A stretch of DNA of 64,000 bases. It comes from DASUXA01 sp036378155 (lineage in GTDB: Bacteria; Actinomycetota; Actinomycetes; Mycobacteriales; Micromonosporaceae). Numbering within the stretch: position 1 is the first letter of the stretch; every line of letters begins with the position of its first letter. The position numbers and the translations under genes are program-made. The notes beneath the pieces were generated by a model that saw only the letters and a program-made list of their open reading frames with translations, made no database searches and was not told where the DNA came from. The stretch is from contig DASUXA010000007.1 in NCBI GenBank assembly GCA_036378155.1, positions 1 to 64,000 on the forward strand, given 5' to 3'. Shown one piece after another: positions 36,608-44,383 of this stretch.

Positions 36608-36716
36608 GCCGAAGGTCTCCCCGCCGCTACCGGTAACCGGTAGCGGCGACGGCACCGGGCTGCCCGTCGGGGACAGCCGTACTGGCGGCGACGTCGGTGT
36701 GGGTACTCCCCCTCAA
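36608..36716 (-). promoter_or_regulatory. Candidate yybP-ykoY (Mn2+) riboswitch
   Basis: The TerC leader contains the two most conserved blocks of this class in the right order: GGGGAGTA near 36705-36712 and AGACCTT near 36612-36618, with a GTACGG-containing central segment and a strong hairpin (GCCGCTACCGG / CCGGTAGCGGC, 36622-36646) just before the second block. The class is known upstream of terC/alx and mntP genes. The fold has not been computed. Confidence 0.7.
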
Positions 36717-36744
36717 CGTGGGTCCAGTATTCGCGGGGCGTCGC

Positions 36745-38247
36745 TCAGAAGTCCACCGCGCTCGTCGGTTTGACCGGCCGGTACCGCACGCCGAGCACGT
36801 CCAGCCGCTCCTGGTGCGCGGTCGCGCGGCGCTCGAACTCGGCGTACTCCCCCGGTTCCGACCAACCCACCTCGGCGATCGCGCCGAGCCGGGGAAACGC
36901 GCGCCACTCCACCAACTCGGTGCGGGGCAGGTACTCCGACCACAACTGTCCCTGCACGCCCAGCACGTCGCCCGGCCGGTACCCGTACACCTTCGGCAGC
37001 GGAAGCACCCCGTTGATGGCGAGCGGCTCGTCCGCGTCGTCGGATTCCGCCCAGTCCAGGTAAGTGTGCGTGTACGGCACGGCGACCACGTCGAACCCGC
37101 CGGACCGGGCCGCCTCGACCCGCTGCTCGCCCCGCCACGCGAAGATCGTCGCGTCGTGCGGGGGCCGGTGCTCCAGCAGTTCGTCCCACACCGCGACGCG
37201 CCGGCCGTACCCGCGCAGGTGATCCGCCAACTGGCGGGTCCACCAGCCGAGCAGCCCCGCCACGTTCGGCAGCCCCAACTCGGCTGCCCGGCGCTGCGCC
37301 GCCTCGCTGGCCCGCCACTCGTCGCCGGGCACCTCGTCGCCGCCCACGTGCACGTACTCGAACGGGAAGACGTCGACCAGTTCGTCGAGCACGTCCCGGA
37401 CGAACGAGACAGTGGCGTCCTCGACGTTGAGCACGTGCGTGGAGATGCCCCACTCGGGGCGTACCGGCAGCCGACGGCTCGGCTCGTTGCCCAGCCTCGG
37501 GTACGCCGCGATCGCCGCCTGGGTGTGCCCCGGCACGTCGATCTCCGGCATGATCCGCACCCCGCGCCGGGCGGCGTATCCGACCAGGTCGCGCAACTGG
37601 TCCTGGGTGTAGAAGCCGCCGTGTCGGGTGTGGTCGAACCGACCCTGGCTCACGTGTCCCGCGCTGGACTCGTTGCGCCAGCCACCCACCTCGGTCAGCA
37701 GCGGATACCGGTGTACCTCGAACCGCCAGCCCTGGTCGTCCGTCAGGTGCAGGTGCAGCGTGTTCAACTTGTGCACGGCGAGCAGGTCGACGAACCGGTA
37801 CAGGAACGGCAGCGGGTGGCACCAGCGCGCCACGTCGAGCAGCGCGCCGCGCCACCGGTACCGCGGCTCGTCGGCGATTTCGACACAGGGCAGCCGCCAC
37901 GCCACGCCGAGTTGCGGGTCGCTCGCGTACACCTCCGCCGGCAGCAACTGGCGGAGCGTCTGTACCGCCCAGCCGAGCCCGACCTCGGTCGCGGCGACCA
38001 CGTCGACACCGGTCTCGGTCACCGTCAGCCGGTACCCCTCGGGTCCCAGCCCGCAGTCGTCGTCGAGGCGGAACGCGAGCGTGTCCGGGCCGGGACCGCC
38101 CGCCTCGGGCAGCGGCAACCCGGTCGCGGGGCTGAGCAGTTCACGCACCAGGGCGGCGGTCGCCGGCGGGGCGTACAGCGAGCTCTGCCTGGTCAGCTCG
38201 AAATGTCCGGAACAGACGGTCAGTGACCTGGGTCGGGGCACGATCAC
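36745..38247 (-). CDS. Beta-N-acetylhexosaminidase (GH20)
   Basis: A 500-residue glycosidase that removes terminal N-acetylglucosamine. An N-terminal GH20b-like domain (about 1-130) precedes the barrel: HKLNTLHLHLTDDQGWR, MPEIDVPGHTQA and the catalytic aspartate-glutamate pair in VHVGGDEVPG, then WSEYLP near the end. No signal peptide is visible, so it is probably cytoplasmic and may act on imported chitobiose or recycled cell-wall fragments. The GTG at 38247 is chosen because a TACGCT box stands six bases ahead (leaderless). Confidence 0.93.
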   Translation of the reverse strand: MIVPRPRSLTVCSGHFELTRQSSLYAPPATAALVRELLSPATGLPLPEAGGPGPDTLAFRLDDDCGLGPEGYRLTVTETGVDVVAATEVGLGWAVQTLRQLLPAEVYASDPQLGVAWRLPCVEIADEPRYRWRGALLDVARWCHPLPFLYRFVDLLAVHKLNTLHLHLTDDQGWRFEVHRYPLLTEVGGWRNESSAGHVSQGRFDHTRHGGFYTQDQLRDLVGYAARRGVRIMPEIDVPGHTQAAIAAYPRLGNEPSRRLPVRPEWGISTHVLNVEDATVSFVRDVLDELVDVFPFEYVHVGGDEVPGDEWRASEAAQRRAAELGLPNVAGLLGWWTRQLADHLRGYGRRVAVWDELLEHRPPHDATIFAWRGEQRVEAARSGGFDVVAVPYTHTYLDWAESDDADEPLAINGVLPLPKVYGYRPGDVLGVQGQLWSEYLPRTELVEWRAFPRLGAIAEVGWSEPGEYAEFERRATAHQERLDVLGVRYRPVKPTSAVDF

Positions 38248-38253
38248 CGGGAG

Positions 38254-38259
38254 AGCGTA
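38254..38259 (-). promoter_or_regulatory. -10 box of a leaderless transcript (GH20 gene)
   Basis: TACGCT on the minus strand, six bases before GTG 38247; it fixes the start codon. Confidence 0.6.
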
Positions 38260-38326
38260 CCGGTCGCGCCGGTCCACGGGGAGATCCGGCACGGGACCCG
38301 GTCCCGGCGGACGGATGGTTGCCCGG

Positions 38327-39088
38327 TCAGCGCACCGGGTACCCGGCGGCGCGCAGCGCCTGCTTCACCTCGCCGATCGTCACCTGTCCGAAGTGGAAGA
38401 CGCTCGCCGCCAGTACCGCGTCGGCACCCGCCCCGACCGCCGGCGGGAAGTCCTCGGCACGACCCGCGCCGCCCGAGGCGATCACCGGTACCCGTACCAC
38501 CGCCCGCACCGCCGCGATCATCTCCAGGTCGAACCCGGCGCGCGTGCCGTCGGCGTCCATCGAGTTCAGCAGGATCTCCCCCGCGCCGAGCTTCGCGCCC
38601 CGCGCCGCCCACTCGACCGCGTCGAGACCCGCGCCGCGCCGACCGCCGTGCGTGGTCACCTCGAAGCCGCTCGGCATCGCCGGGGCGCGCCGCGCGTCCA
38701 CCGACAGCACGAGCACCTGCGAACCGAACCGCTCGGCGATCTGTTCGATCAACTCCGGTCGGGCGATCGCGGCGGTGTTCACCCCGACCTTGTCCGCGCC
38801 GGCACGCAGCAGCGCGTCGACATCAGACACCGAGCGGACGCCGCCGCCCACCGTCAACGGGATGAACACCGACTCGGCGGTGCGCCGGACCACGTCCAAC
38901 ATCGTGGACCGGCCCTCGCTGGACGCCGTGACGTCCAGAAACGTCAATTCGTCGGCGCCCGCCGCGTCGTACACGGCAGCCAGCTCGACCGGATCGCCGG
39001 CGTCGCGCAAATTGACGAAGTTGACGCCCTTCACCACCCGACCGGCGGCCACGTCCAGGCACGGGATCACGCGCACCGCCAGGGTCAT
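38327..39088 (-). CDS. hisF: Imidazole glycerol phosphate synthase cyclase subunit
   Basis: TIM barrel that uses ammonia from HisH to make imidazole glycerol phosphate and AICAR. The 253 residues have the catalytic aspartates in IPCLDVAAGRVVKG (Asp11 equivalent) and LSVDARR, and phosphate loops TVGGGVRS and IASGGAG. It starts in a 4-bp overlap (ATGA) with the hisA stop and is the last gene of the operon. Confidence 0.97.
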   Translation of the reverse strand: MTLAVRVIPCLDVAAGRVVKGVNFVNLRDAGDPVELAAVYDAAGADELTFLDVTASSEGRSTMLDVVRRTAESVFIPLTVGGGVRSVSDVDALLRAGADKVGVNTAAIARPELIEQIAERFGSQVLVLSVDARRAPAMPSGFEVTTHGGRRGAGLDAVEWAARGAKLGAGEILLNSMDADGTRAGFDLEMIAAVRAVVRVPVIASGGAGRAEDFPPAVGAGADAVLAASVFHFGQVTIGEVKQALRAAGYPVR

Positions 39089-39885
39089 GCCGACACGCCT
39101 CCCCCGCCGCTCAGATCGACCTCGCCGTTCGCGACCGCCGGGCTCCGCTCCGCCGCGCTCCCCCCGCTCGCACCCAGGACAGCCAGGGCGTCGCGCACCG
39201 TGAACGCCCCGGCGTACAGCGCCTTCCCGGTGATCACGCCCTCCACCCCGACCGGTTCCAGGGCAGCCAGCGCCTGCAGGTCGTCCAGCGTGGACACCCC
39301 GCCGGAGGCGATCACCGGGGCGTGTGTCGCCGCGCACACCGCGCGCAGCAGGTCCAGGTTCGGACCGGACAGCGTGCCGTCGCGACGGATGTCGGTCACC
39401 ACGTACCGGGCGCAGCCGGCGGCGTCCAACCGGGCGAGCACCTCGAACAGGTCGCCGCCGTCGCGGGTCCAACCCCGCGCCGCCAACGTCCGACCCCGGA
39501 CGTCCAGTCCGACCGCCACACGGTCGCCGTACTCGGCGACGACCCGGTCGCACCACGCCGGGTCCTCCAGCGCGGCGGTACCCAGGTTCACCCGCGCCGC
39601 CCCGGTACCCAGCGCGGCGGCAAGCGACTCGTCGTCGCGGATTCCGCCGGACAACTCGACCTTCACGTCGAGCCGCCCGACCACCTCGGCCAGCAGGTCC
39701 GCGTTCGAGCCGCGACCGAACGCCGCGTCCAGGTCGACCAGGTGGATCCATTCCGCGCCGTCCGCCTGCCAGGCCAACGCCGCCTCCAGCGGGTCGCCGT
39801 ACCGGGTTTCGCTGTCCGACGCGCCCTGGGTCAGCCGTACCGCCTGGCCGTTGGCGACGTCGACAGCGGGCAGCAGAGTGAGCAT
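39085..39885 (-). CDS. hisA: Phosphoribosylformimino-AICAR-P isomerase, with repeat-derived tail
   Basis: Catalyses the Amadori isomerisation of ProFAR. The barrel begins LTLLPAVDVANGQAVRL (first catalytic Asp) and has VGLDVRGR (second catalytic Asp), GGIRDDES and IASGGVS. Start at ATG 39885 has GGAGG at five bases; ATG 39888 is adjacent and possible. The normal protein should end around GAFTVRDALAVLGA; here about 25 extra residues (including SAAERSPAVANGE) are encoded by a diverged copy of the dispersed repeat found between trpB and trpA. In actinobacteria HisA can be the bifunctional PriA (also TrpF); no separate trpF is visible, so that dual role is likely here. Confidence 0.95.
   Translation of the reverse strand: MLTLLPAVDVANGQAVRLTQGASDSETRYGDPLEAALAWQADGAEWIHLVDLDAAFGRGSNADLLAEVVGRLDVKVELSGGIRDDESLAAALGTGAARVNLGTAALEDPAWCDRVVAEYGDRVAVGLDVRGRTLAARGWTRDGGDLFEVLARLDAAGCARYVVTDIRRDGTLSGPNLDLLRAVCAATHAPVIASGGVSTLDDLQALAALEPVGVEGVITGKALYAGAFTVRDALAVLGASGGSAAERSPAVANGEVDLSGGGGVSA
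39127..39173 (-). repeat. Diverged dispersed repeat inside the hisA 3' end
   Basis: About 80 % identical by eye to the 48-bp repeat between trpB and trpA (8497-8601): both share TTCGCGAC and GGGCTCCGCT in register and end with CGCTC-rich blocks. It is translated as part of the HisA tail. Confidence 0.7.
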
Positions 39886-40211
39886 CATGTCCTCCGGTCG
39901 AGGCTGAGCACGACGAGTGCGGGCGCGGCGACCGCGACCACCGCGGTCAACGCGATCCGGGTGGCCAGCGGGTCGGTGTACCGCCAGATCGCGGCGAGCA
40001 CCACGAGCGCGGCGACGCTGATGGCGGCCCGCTGGGCGCGGCTGCGCCGGGCGAACATCCGACCGGTGCGCCGGTCGGGCAGTCTCGGTCGCAGCCGGCG
40101 CGCGAGCGCCCTGCGACGCTCGCGTCGAGCCACCGCACGTTGCCGGGCAGCCCGCGCCTTGTCCGCCTCGGCCAGCCGCGCCGCACGGCGCCGCGCCCGC
40201 TCCTTGCTCAT
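39885..40211 (-). CDS. Small basic membrane protein in the his operon
   Basis: A 108-residue protein. The first 60 residues are extremely Arg/Ala-rich (MSKERARRRAARLAEADKAR and so on), followed by two hydrophobic segments (AAISVAALVVLAAIWRY and ALTAVVAVAAPALVVLSL). I do not recognise a family. ATG at 40211 has GGGAG five bases ahead; its TGA overlaps the hisA start region. Its place between hisH and hisA, overlapping, means it is translated with the his enzymes. A membrane-tethered, nucleic-acid- or membrane-surface-binding protein is a guess only. Confidence 0.7.
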   Translation of the reverse strand: MSKERARRRAARLAEADKARAARQRAVARRERRRALARRLRPRLPDRRTGRMFARRSRAQRAAISVAALVVLAAIWRYTDPLATRIALTAVVAVAAPALVVLSLDRRT

Positions 40212-40222
40212 CGCCGCTCCCG

Positions 40223-40837
40223 TCACACCAACGTCCGCACCCAGGAGCGCAGCAGCGCCGCGCCCGCGTCACCGGACTTCTCCGGGTGGAACTGGGTGGC
40301 GGCCAGCGCGCCGGTTTCGACCGCCGCCACGAACGGCTCGCCGTGGGTGGCGACGGTGACCAGACCCTGCTCCGCCGACGGAGCGGCGGCGTACGAGTGT
40401 ACGAAGTAGAACCTGATGTCGGCGTCCAGCCCGGCGAACAGCGTCGACCCGGCGGGCGGTCGTACCGTGTTCCAGCCCATGTGCGGCACCCGGTCGGCGC
40501 GCAGCCGTCGCACCGCGCCGGGCAGCAACCCGAGCCCGGCGGTCGTCACGCCGTGCTCCTCGCCGCGTTCGAACAGCACCTGCATGCCCACGCAGATGCC
40601 GAGCACCGGCGCATTCCTCGCCACCCGCTCGGTGATCACGTCCCGCGCGCCCACCGCGTCGATGCCCACCACGCACGCCGCGTACGCGCCGACACCCGGT
40701 ACCACCAGGCCGTCCGCGCGTCGGGCGGCGGCTAGGTCCGCGGTGACCTCGACGTCGGCGCCGACTCGCGCCAGCGCCCGCTCGGCGGAGCGCAGGTTGC
40801 CCGACCCGTAGTCGAGGACCACGACCCGTGGGCTCAT
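40223..40837 (-). CDS. hisH: Imidazole glycerol phosphate synthase glutamine amidotransferase subunit
   Basis: Class I glutaminase that feeds ammonia to HisF. The 204 residues have the nucleophile Cys82 in GICVGMQ and the His-Glu pair in TQFHPEKSG, with the oxyanion loop VPGVGAY. ATG at 40837 overlaps the stop of the 56-aa ORF by four bases. Confidence 0.97.
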   Translation of the reverse strand: MSPRVVVLDYGSGNLRSAERALARVGADVEVTADLAAARRADGLVVPGVGAYAACVVGIDAVGARDVITERVARNAPVLGICVGMQVLFERGEEHGVTTAGLGLLPGAVRRLRADRVPHMGWNTVRPPAGSTLFAGLDADIRFYFVHSYAAAPSAEQGLVTVATHGEPFVAAVETGALAATQFHPEKSGDAGAALLRSWVRTLV

Positions 40838-41004
40838 GACCGCCCCGGTACCAGCCACAGCAGACCGCCTGCCACGGCGACCAGGCTCAGCACGCCGACC
40901 AGCGCGACGACCACCTTCGACGCGCCCTGCTTGTACATCGACCAGCACCCGCCGGCCAGCAGCCCGCCGATCGCGAACAGCACCACGGGCAGCGCGGAGC
41001 CCAT
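40834..41004 (-). CDS. 56-residue membrane protein between hisB and hisH
   Basis: A short gene starting at ATG 41004 inside the hisB stop (ATGA overlap) and ending in a 4-bp overlap with hisH, so both ends are coupled. The protein (MGSALPVVLFAIGG at the start, VPGRS at the end) has two hydrophobic segments separated by WSMYKQGASK, a clear helical hairpin. No family is recognised. The double overlap and the clean hydrophobic pattern argue it is real, although it is short. Confidence 0.7.
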   Translation of the reverse strand: MGSALPVVLFAIGGLLAGGCWSMYKQGASKVVVALVGVLSLVAVAGGLLWLVPGRS

Positions 41005-41609
41005 CAGAGCACGCCCTTCGTGCTCGGTACCCCGCCCGACCGCGGGTCCGGCTCGACCGCCTCGCGCAGCGCCCGTGCCACCGCCTTGAACTGCGCCTCG
41101 ACCACGTGGTGCGCGTCGGGGACGCTGCCGGCACGCGCGGCACGCAGCACCGACACGTGCAGGGTGAGCCGGGCGGCGTGCCCGAACGACTCCCAGATGT
41201 GGCGGGTCAGGCTGGTCGGGTAGACCGGCCCGATGTACGGGGCGAGCGGCGGCTCGTCGTGCACCACGTACGGCCGACCGGACAGGTCGACCACCGCCTG
41301 GGCCAGCACCTCGTCGAGCGGGATCAGGGCGCTGCCGTACCGGCGGATGCCGACCTTGTCGCCGAGCGCGGCGGCGAACGCCGCGCCCAAGGCGAGGGCG
41401 GTGTCCTCGACCGTGTGGTGCGCGTCGATCTCCAGGTCGCCGGCGGTGTGTACGGTCAGCCCGAACCCGCCGTGCTTGGCGATCTGGTTCAGCATGTGGT
41501 CGAAGAAACCGATGCCGGTGGCGATGTCGGCGGGTCCGCCGTCCAGGTCGAGGACGACCCGGACCTTGGTCTCGCCGGTCGACCGGTCCACGGTCGCGGT
41601 ACGACTCAT
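41004..41609 (-). CDS. hisB: Imidazoleglycerol-phosphate dehydratase
   Basis: Dehydrates imidazole glycerol phosphate to imidazole acetol phosphate using two Mn2+ ions. Monofunctional, 201 residues, without the phosphatase domain of enterobacteria. Metal-binding motifs FFDHMLNQIAKHGG, EIDAHHTVEDTA and DAHHVVEAQFKA are all present. ATG at 41609 overlaps the hisC stop by four bases. Confidence 0.97.
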   Translation of the reverse strand: MSRTATVDRSTGETKVRVVLDLDGGPADIATGIGFFDHMLNQIAKHGGFGLTVHTAGDLEIDAHHTVEDTALALGAAFAAALGDKVGIRRYGSALIPLDEVLAQAVVDLSGRPYVVHDEPPLAPYIGPVYPTSLTRHIWESFGHAARLTLHVSVLRAARAGSVPDAHHVVEAQFKAVARALREAVEPDPRSGGVPSTKGVL

Positions 41610-42670
41610 GTCAGCTCCCTGATCGCGGTGAGGAACGCGTCGGTCTCCTCCGGCGTGCCCGCGGTCACCCGCAGCCACCCGGGCAGCCCGACGTCGCGGA
41701 CGAGCACGCCGCGGTCCAGCAGCGAGCGCCAGGTCGCCGCCTGGTCGGTGAAGCGTCCGAACAGGACGAAGTTGGCGTCGCTGTCGGCGACGGACAGCCC
41801 GAGCGCGCGCAGTTCGACGACGATCCGGTCGCGCTGCCGCTTGATCTTGTCGACGGTCGCCAGCAGGGTCGCCGCGTGCTCGAGCGCGGCGCGCGCCGCC
41901 GCCTGGGTCAACGTGGACAGGTGGTACGGCAGCCGGACCAGCTGGACGGCGTCCACGACCTCAGCCGAGGCGGCGAGGTACCCGAGCCGCACCCCGGCGA
42001 ACGCGAACGCCTTGCTCATGGTGCGGGTGACCACCAGCCGGGGGTACCGGTCGAGCAGGGTCAGCGCGCTGCGTGTGCCGGGTCGGGCGAACTCGGCGTA
42101 CGCCTCGTCGACCACCACCATGCCGGGCGCGGTCGCCAGCACCGCCTCGACCACGTCCAGCGGCAGCGCGGTGCCGGTCGGGTTGTTCGGCGAGCACAGG
42201 AACACCACGTCCGGGCGGTGCTCGCGGACCTGGGCGGCGGCGTCGTCGGCGGTCAACCGGAACGCGTCGTCTCGCCGACCCGGGATCCAACGGGTCCCGG
42301 TGGCGACGCACAGCAACGGGTGCATCGAGTACGCCGGGGTGAACCCGAGCGCGCTGCGACCCGGACCGCCGAACACCTGCAGCAGCTGCTGCTGTACCTC
42401 GTTCGAACCGTTCGCCGCCCACACCCGGTCGACGGTCAGCCCGTGCCCGAGGTACCCGGCGAGATCCGCGCGCAGGGCGACCGCGTCGCGGTCCGGGTAC
42501 CGGTTGAGCTCGCGCAACGTCGCGCCCAACGCCTTGTCGACAGCCGACACCACGTCGTCCGGCACCGGGTAGGAATTCTCGTTGGTGTTCAGTCGCACCG
42601 GCACGTCGAGCTGGGGCGCGCCGTACGGACGCAGCCCGCGCAGGTCGGCGCGGATCGGCAGAGCGCTCAC
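41606..42670 (-). CDS. hisC: Histidinol-phosphate aminotransferase
   Basis: PLP aminotransferase of 354 residues. NTNENSYPVP, LCSPNNPTG, VVDEAYAEF and the PLP lysine Lys220 in TRTMSKAFAFAG are all present, ending in a conserved LPGWLRVTAGTPEE. GTG start at 42670 overlaps the hisD stop by four bases. Confidence 0.97.
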   Translation of the reverse strand: MSALPIRADLRGLRPYGAPQLDVPVRLNTNENSYPVPDDVVSAVDKALGATLRELNRYPDRDAVALRADLAGYLGHGLTVDRVWAANGSNEVQQQLLQVFGGPGRSALGFTPAYSMHPLLCVATGTRWIPGRRDDAFRLTADDAAAQVREHRPDVVFLCSPNNPTGTALPLDVVEAVLATAPGMVVVDEAYAEFARPGTRSALTLLDRYPRLVVTRTMSKAFAFAGVRLGYLAASAEVVDAVQLVRLPYHLSTLTQAAARAALEHAATLLATVDKIKRQRDRIVVELRALGLSVADSDANFVLFGRFTDQAATWRSLLDRGVLVRDVGLPGWLRVTAGTPEETDAFLTAIRELT

Positions 42671-44010
42671 GAGGCTCCACCTTCGAAGCGGATCGCCACC
42701 GCCTGCCCGTGCGCGGGCAGATCCTCGGCGTTGGCGAGCGCGACCACGTGCCCGGCGACGTCGCGCAGCGCCGCCTCGTCGTACTCGACGAGCTGCTGCC
42801 CGCGCAGGAACGTCTGTACCGACAGACCCGACGAGTGCCGCGCGCAGCCGCCGGTGGGCAGCACGTGGTTGGAGCCGGCGCAGTAGTCGCCGAGCGACAC
42901 CGGCGCGTACGGACCGACGAAGATCGCCCCGGCGCTGCGCACCCGTTCGGCGACGGCGCGCGCGTCGCGGGTCTGGATCTCCAGGTGCTCGGCGGCGTAT
43001 CCGTCCACCACCCGTATCCCCTGGTCCACGTCGGCGACCAGGACGACCGCCGACTGCGAGCCGGTGAGCGCGGCGGTGATCCGCTCGCTGTGCTTGGTCG
43101 CGGCGACCTGCACCGCCAGTTCCGCCTCGACCGCCTCGACCAACGTCTCGGACGGGGTGACCAGCACGCTCGCCGCGAGCGGGTCGTGTTCGGCCTGGCT
43201 GATCAGGTCGGCGGCGACGTGTCGCGGGTCGGCGGTGTCGTCGGCGAGGATCGCGATCTCGGTGGGACCCGCCTCCGCGTCGATCCCGACCACGCCGCGT
43301 ACCAGCCGCTTGGCGGCGGTCACCCAGACGTTGCCCGGCCCGGTCACCACGTCGACCGGTCGGCACTCCTCGCTCGCGTGCGGGTCGGACCCCGCCGAGC
43401 CGTACGCGAACATCGCGATCGCCTGCGCGCCGCCCACCGCGTACACCTCGTCGACGCCGAGCAGGGCGCACGCGGCGAGCACCAACGGGTGCGGCAGACC
43501 GGTCGCCTTCTGCGGGGGGCTGGCGACGGCGAGCGAGGCGACGCCCGCGACCTGGGCGGGCACCACGTTCATCACCACGCTGGACGGGTACACGGCGAGC
43601 CCGCCCGGCACGTACAGCCCGACCCGACCGACCGGCTGCCAACGCTGGGTCACGGTGCCGCCGGGTACCACCTCGGTGGTTACCGGCTGGCGGCGCTGCG
43701 CGGCGTGGACCGTCCGCGACCGGTCGATCGCCACCTCGAGCGCGGCTCGTACCTGCGGGTCGAGCGCGGCGAGCGCGTCGGCGAGGGCGGCGTCCGGTAC
43801 CCGGAGCCGAGGCAGGTCGACGCCGTCGAAGCGCCGGGTCGCCTCGCGGATCGCGTCCGCGCCCCGGTCCCGGACGTCCTCGACGACCGGTCGGACGGCG
43901 TCCATCGCGGCGGCGACGTCGACGGCGGCGCGGGGCAGCAGACGATGAGCCCGCTCGCCGCCCGCCGACTGGGGTCCACCGGAAGAGCGCAGGTCGATGC
44001 GGGTCAGCAC
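42667..44010 (-). CDS. hisD: Histidinol dehydrogenase
   Basis: Oxidises histidinol to histidine with two NAD+; first gene of the operon. The 447 residues include LYVPGGLAVYPSSVVM, GPGNVWVTAAKR, AGPTEIAI, the zinc/substrate residues in SQAEHDP and AAEHLEI, and the C-terminal GSNHVLPTGG. I choose GTG 44010 because a TAGACT box lies seven bases before it and nothing resembles a ribosome-binding site; an upstream start at 44028 would add six residues and overlap that box. Confidence 0.96.
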   Translation of the reverse strand: MLTRIDLRSSGGPQSAGGERAHRLLPRAAVDVAAAMDAVRPVVEDVRDRGADAIREATRRFDGVDLPRLRVPDAALADALAALDPQVRAALEVAIDRSRTVHAAQRRQPVTTEVVPGGTVTQRWQPVGRVGLYVPGGLAVYPSSVVMNVVPAQVAGVASLAVASPPQKATGLPHPLVLAACALLGVDEVYAVGGAQAIAMFAYGSAGSDPHASEECRPVDVVTGPGNVWVTAAKRLVRGVVGIDAEAGPTEIAILADDTADPRHVAADLISQAEHDPLAASVLVTPSETLVEAVEAELAVQVAATKHSERITAALTGSQSAVVLVADVDQGIRVVDGYAAEHLEIQTRDARAVAERVRSAGAIFVGPYAPVSLGDYCAGSNHVLPTGGCARHSSGLSVQTFLRGQQLVEYDEAALRDVAGHVVALANAEDLPAHGQAVAIRFEGGAS

Positions 44011-44017
44011 TCGTGCA

Positions 44018-44023
44018 AGTCTA
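44018..44023 (-). promoter_or_regulatory. -10 box of the his operon
   Basis: TAGACT on the minus strand, seven bases before GTG 44010, giving a leaderless or nearly leaderless hisD mRNA. No T-box or leader-peptide attenuator is visible between it and the gene. Confidence 0.5.
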
Positions 44024-44112
44024 GGCACCTCGGCTCACCGACCGACCGGCGCGCCCACTGGCCGGGATCACCGCCGCGCCGCTGCGGCCGCCGCGGAACG
44101 GAGCGGGCGGAG

Positions 44113-44151
44113 CTTCCCACGGCGTCTTCCCACGGCGTCTTCCCACGGCGT
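44113..44151. repeat. 13-bp perfect tandem repeat, three copies
   Basis: CTTCCCACGGCGT at 44113-44125, 44126-44138 and 44139-44151, identical, immediately before palindromic repeat copy B. Confidence 0.9.
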
Positions 44152-44157
44152 CGAGGT

Positions 44158-44203
44158 GTGCCGGTTGAGGTCCACAACGCTGGTGATGGACGTACATCAC
44201 CAG
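44158..44203 (-). repeat. Palindromic dispersed repeat, copy B
   Basis: Centre 44180-44203 is CTGGTGATG-N6-CATCACCAG, a 24-bp palindrome with one mismatched pair. The 46 bp align with copy A upstream of gltB (4646-4690). It ends about 150 bp before hisD. Confidence 0.75.
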
Positions 44204-44371
44204 GGAGGTACACGAGACACTCACCGCGCTGGTGCGCCACCCACCGGTCTCACCACCCAGCCGCGCGGACGAGGGCAGCGACCGTCACCCGCCCGCCCGG
44301 CGACCGTCACCCGCCCCGCCCGGGCAGCGCCGTCGGACAAACGCCCGCGCGGCGCACCGACGAGGTTCCGC

Positions 44372-44377
44372 TACGCT
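44372..44377 (+). promoter_or_regulatory. -10 box of a leaderless transcript (Lon-N gene)
   Basis: TACGCT, six bases before GTG 44384, without a Shine-Dalgarno sequence; it fixes the start. Confidence 0.6.
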
Positions 44378-44383
44378 CGACCC

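Larger units (their letters stand above)
44024..44371. other. Divergent intergenic region between hisD and the Lon-N gene
   Basis: About 350 bp without a credible gene. It contains three 13-bp tandem repeats (44113-44151) and palindromic repeat copy B (44158-44203), followed by GC-rich sequence with ACCGTCACCCGCCC-type repeats around 44280-44315. The two flanking genes both look leaderless, so any regulatory site for either should lie here. Confidence 0.7.

Noticed and set aside
44021..44224. A small protein-coding gene over palindrome copy B (reading MYVHHQRC on the minus strand)
   Set aside because: The same palindrome near gltB gives a similar peptide only by virtue of the palindrome; an indel breaks the frame after a few residues, so the conservation is at DNA level.
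44018..44371. A T-box or histidine leader-peptide attenuator ahead of hisD
   Set aside because: The -10 box is seven bases from the start codon, leaving no leader; no His-rich peptide or T-box motif was found.
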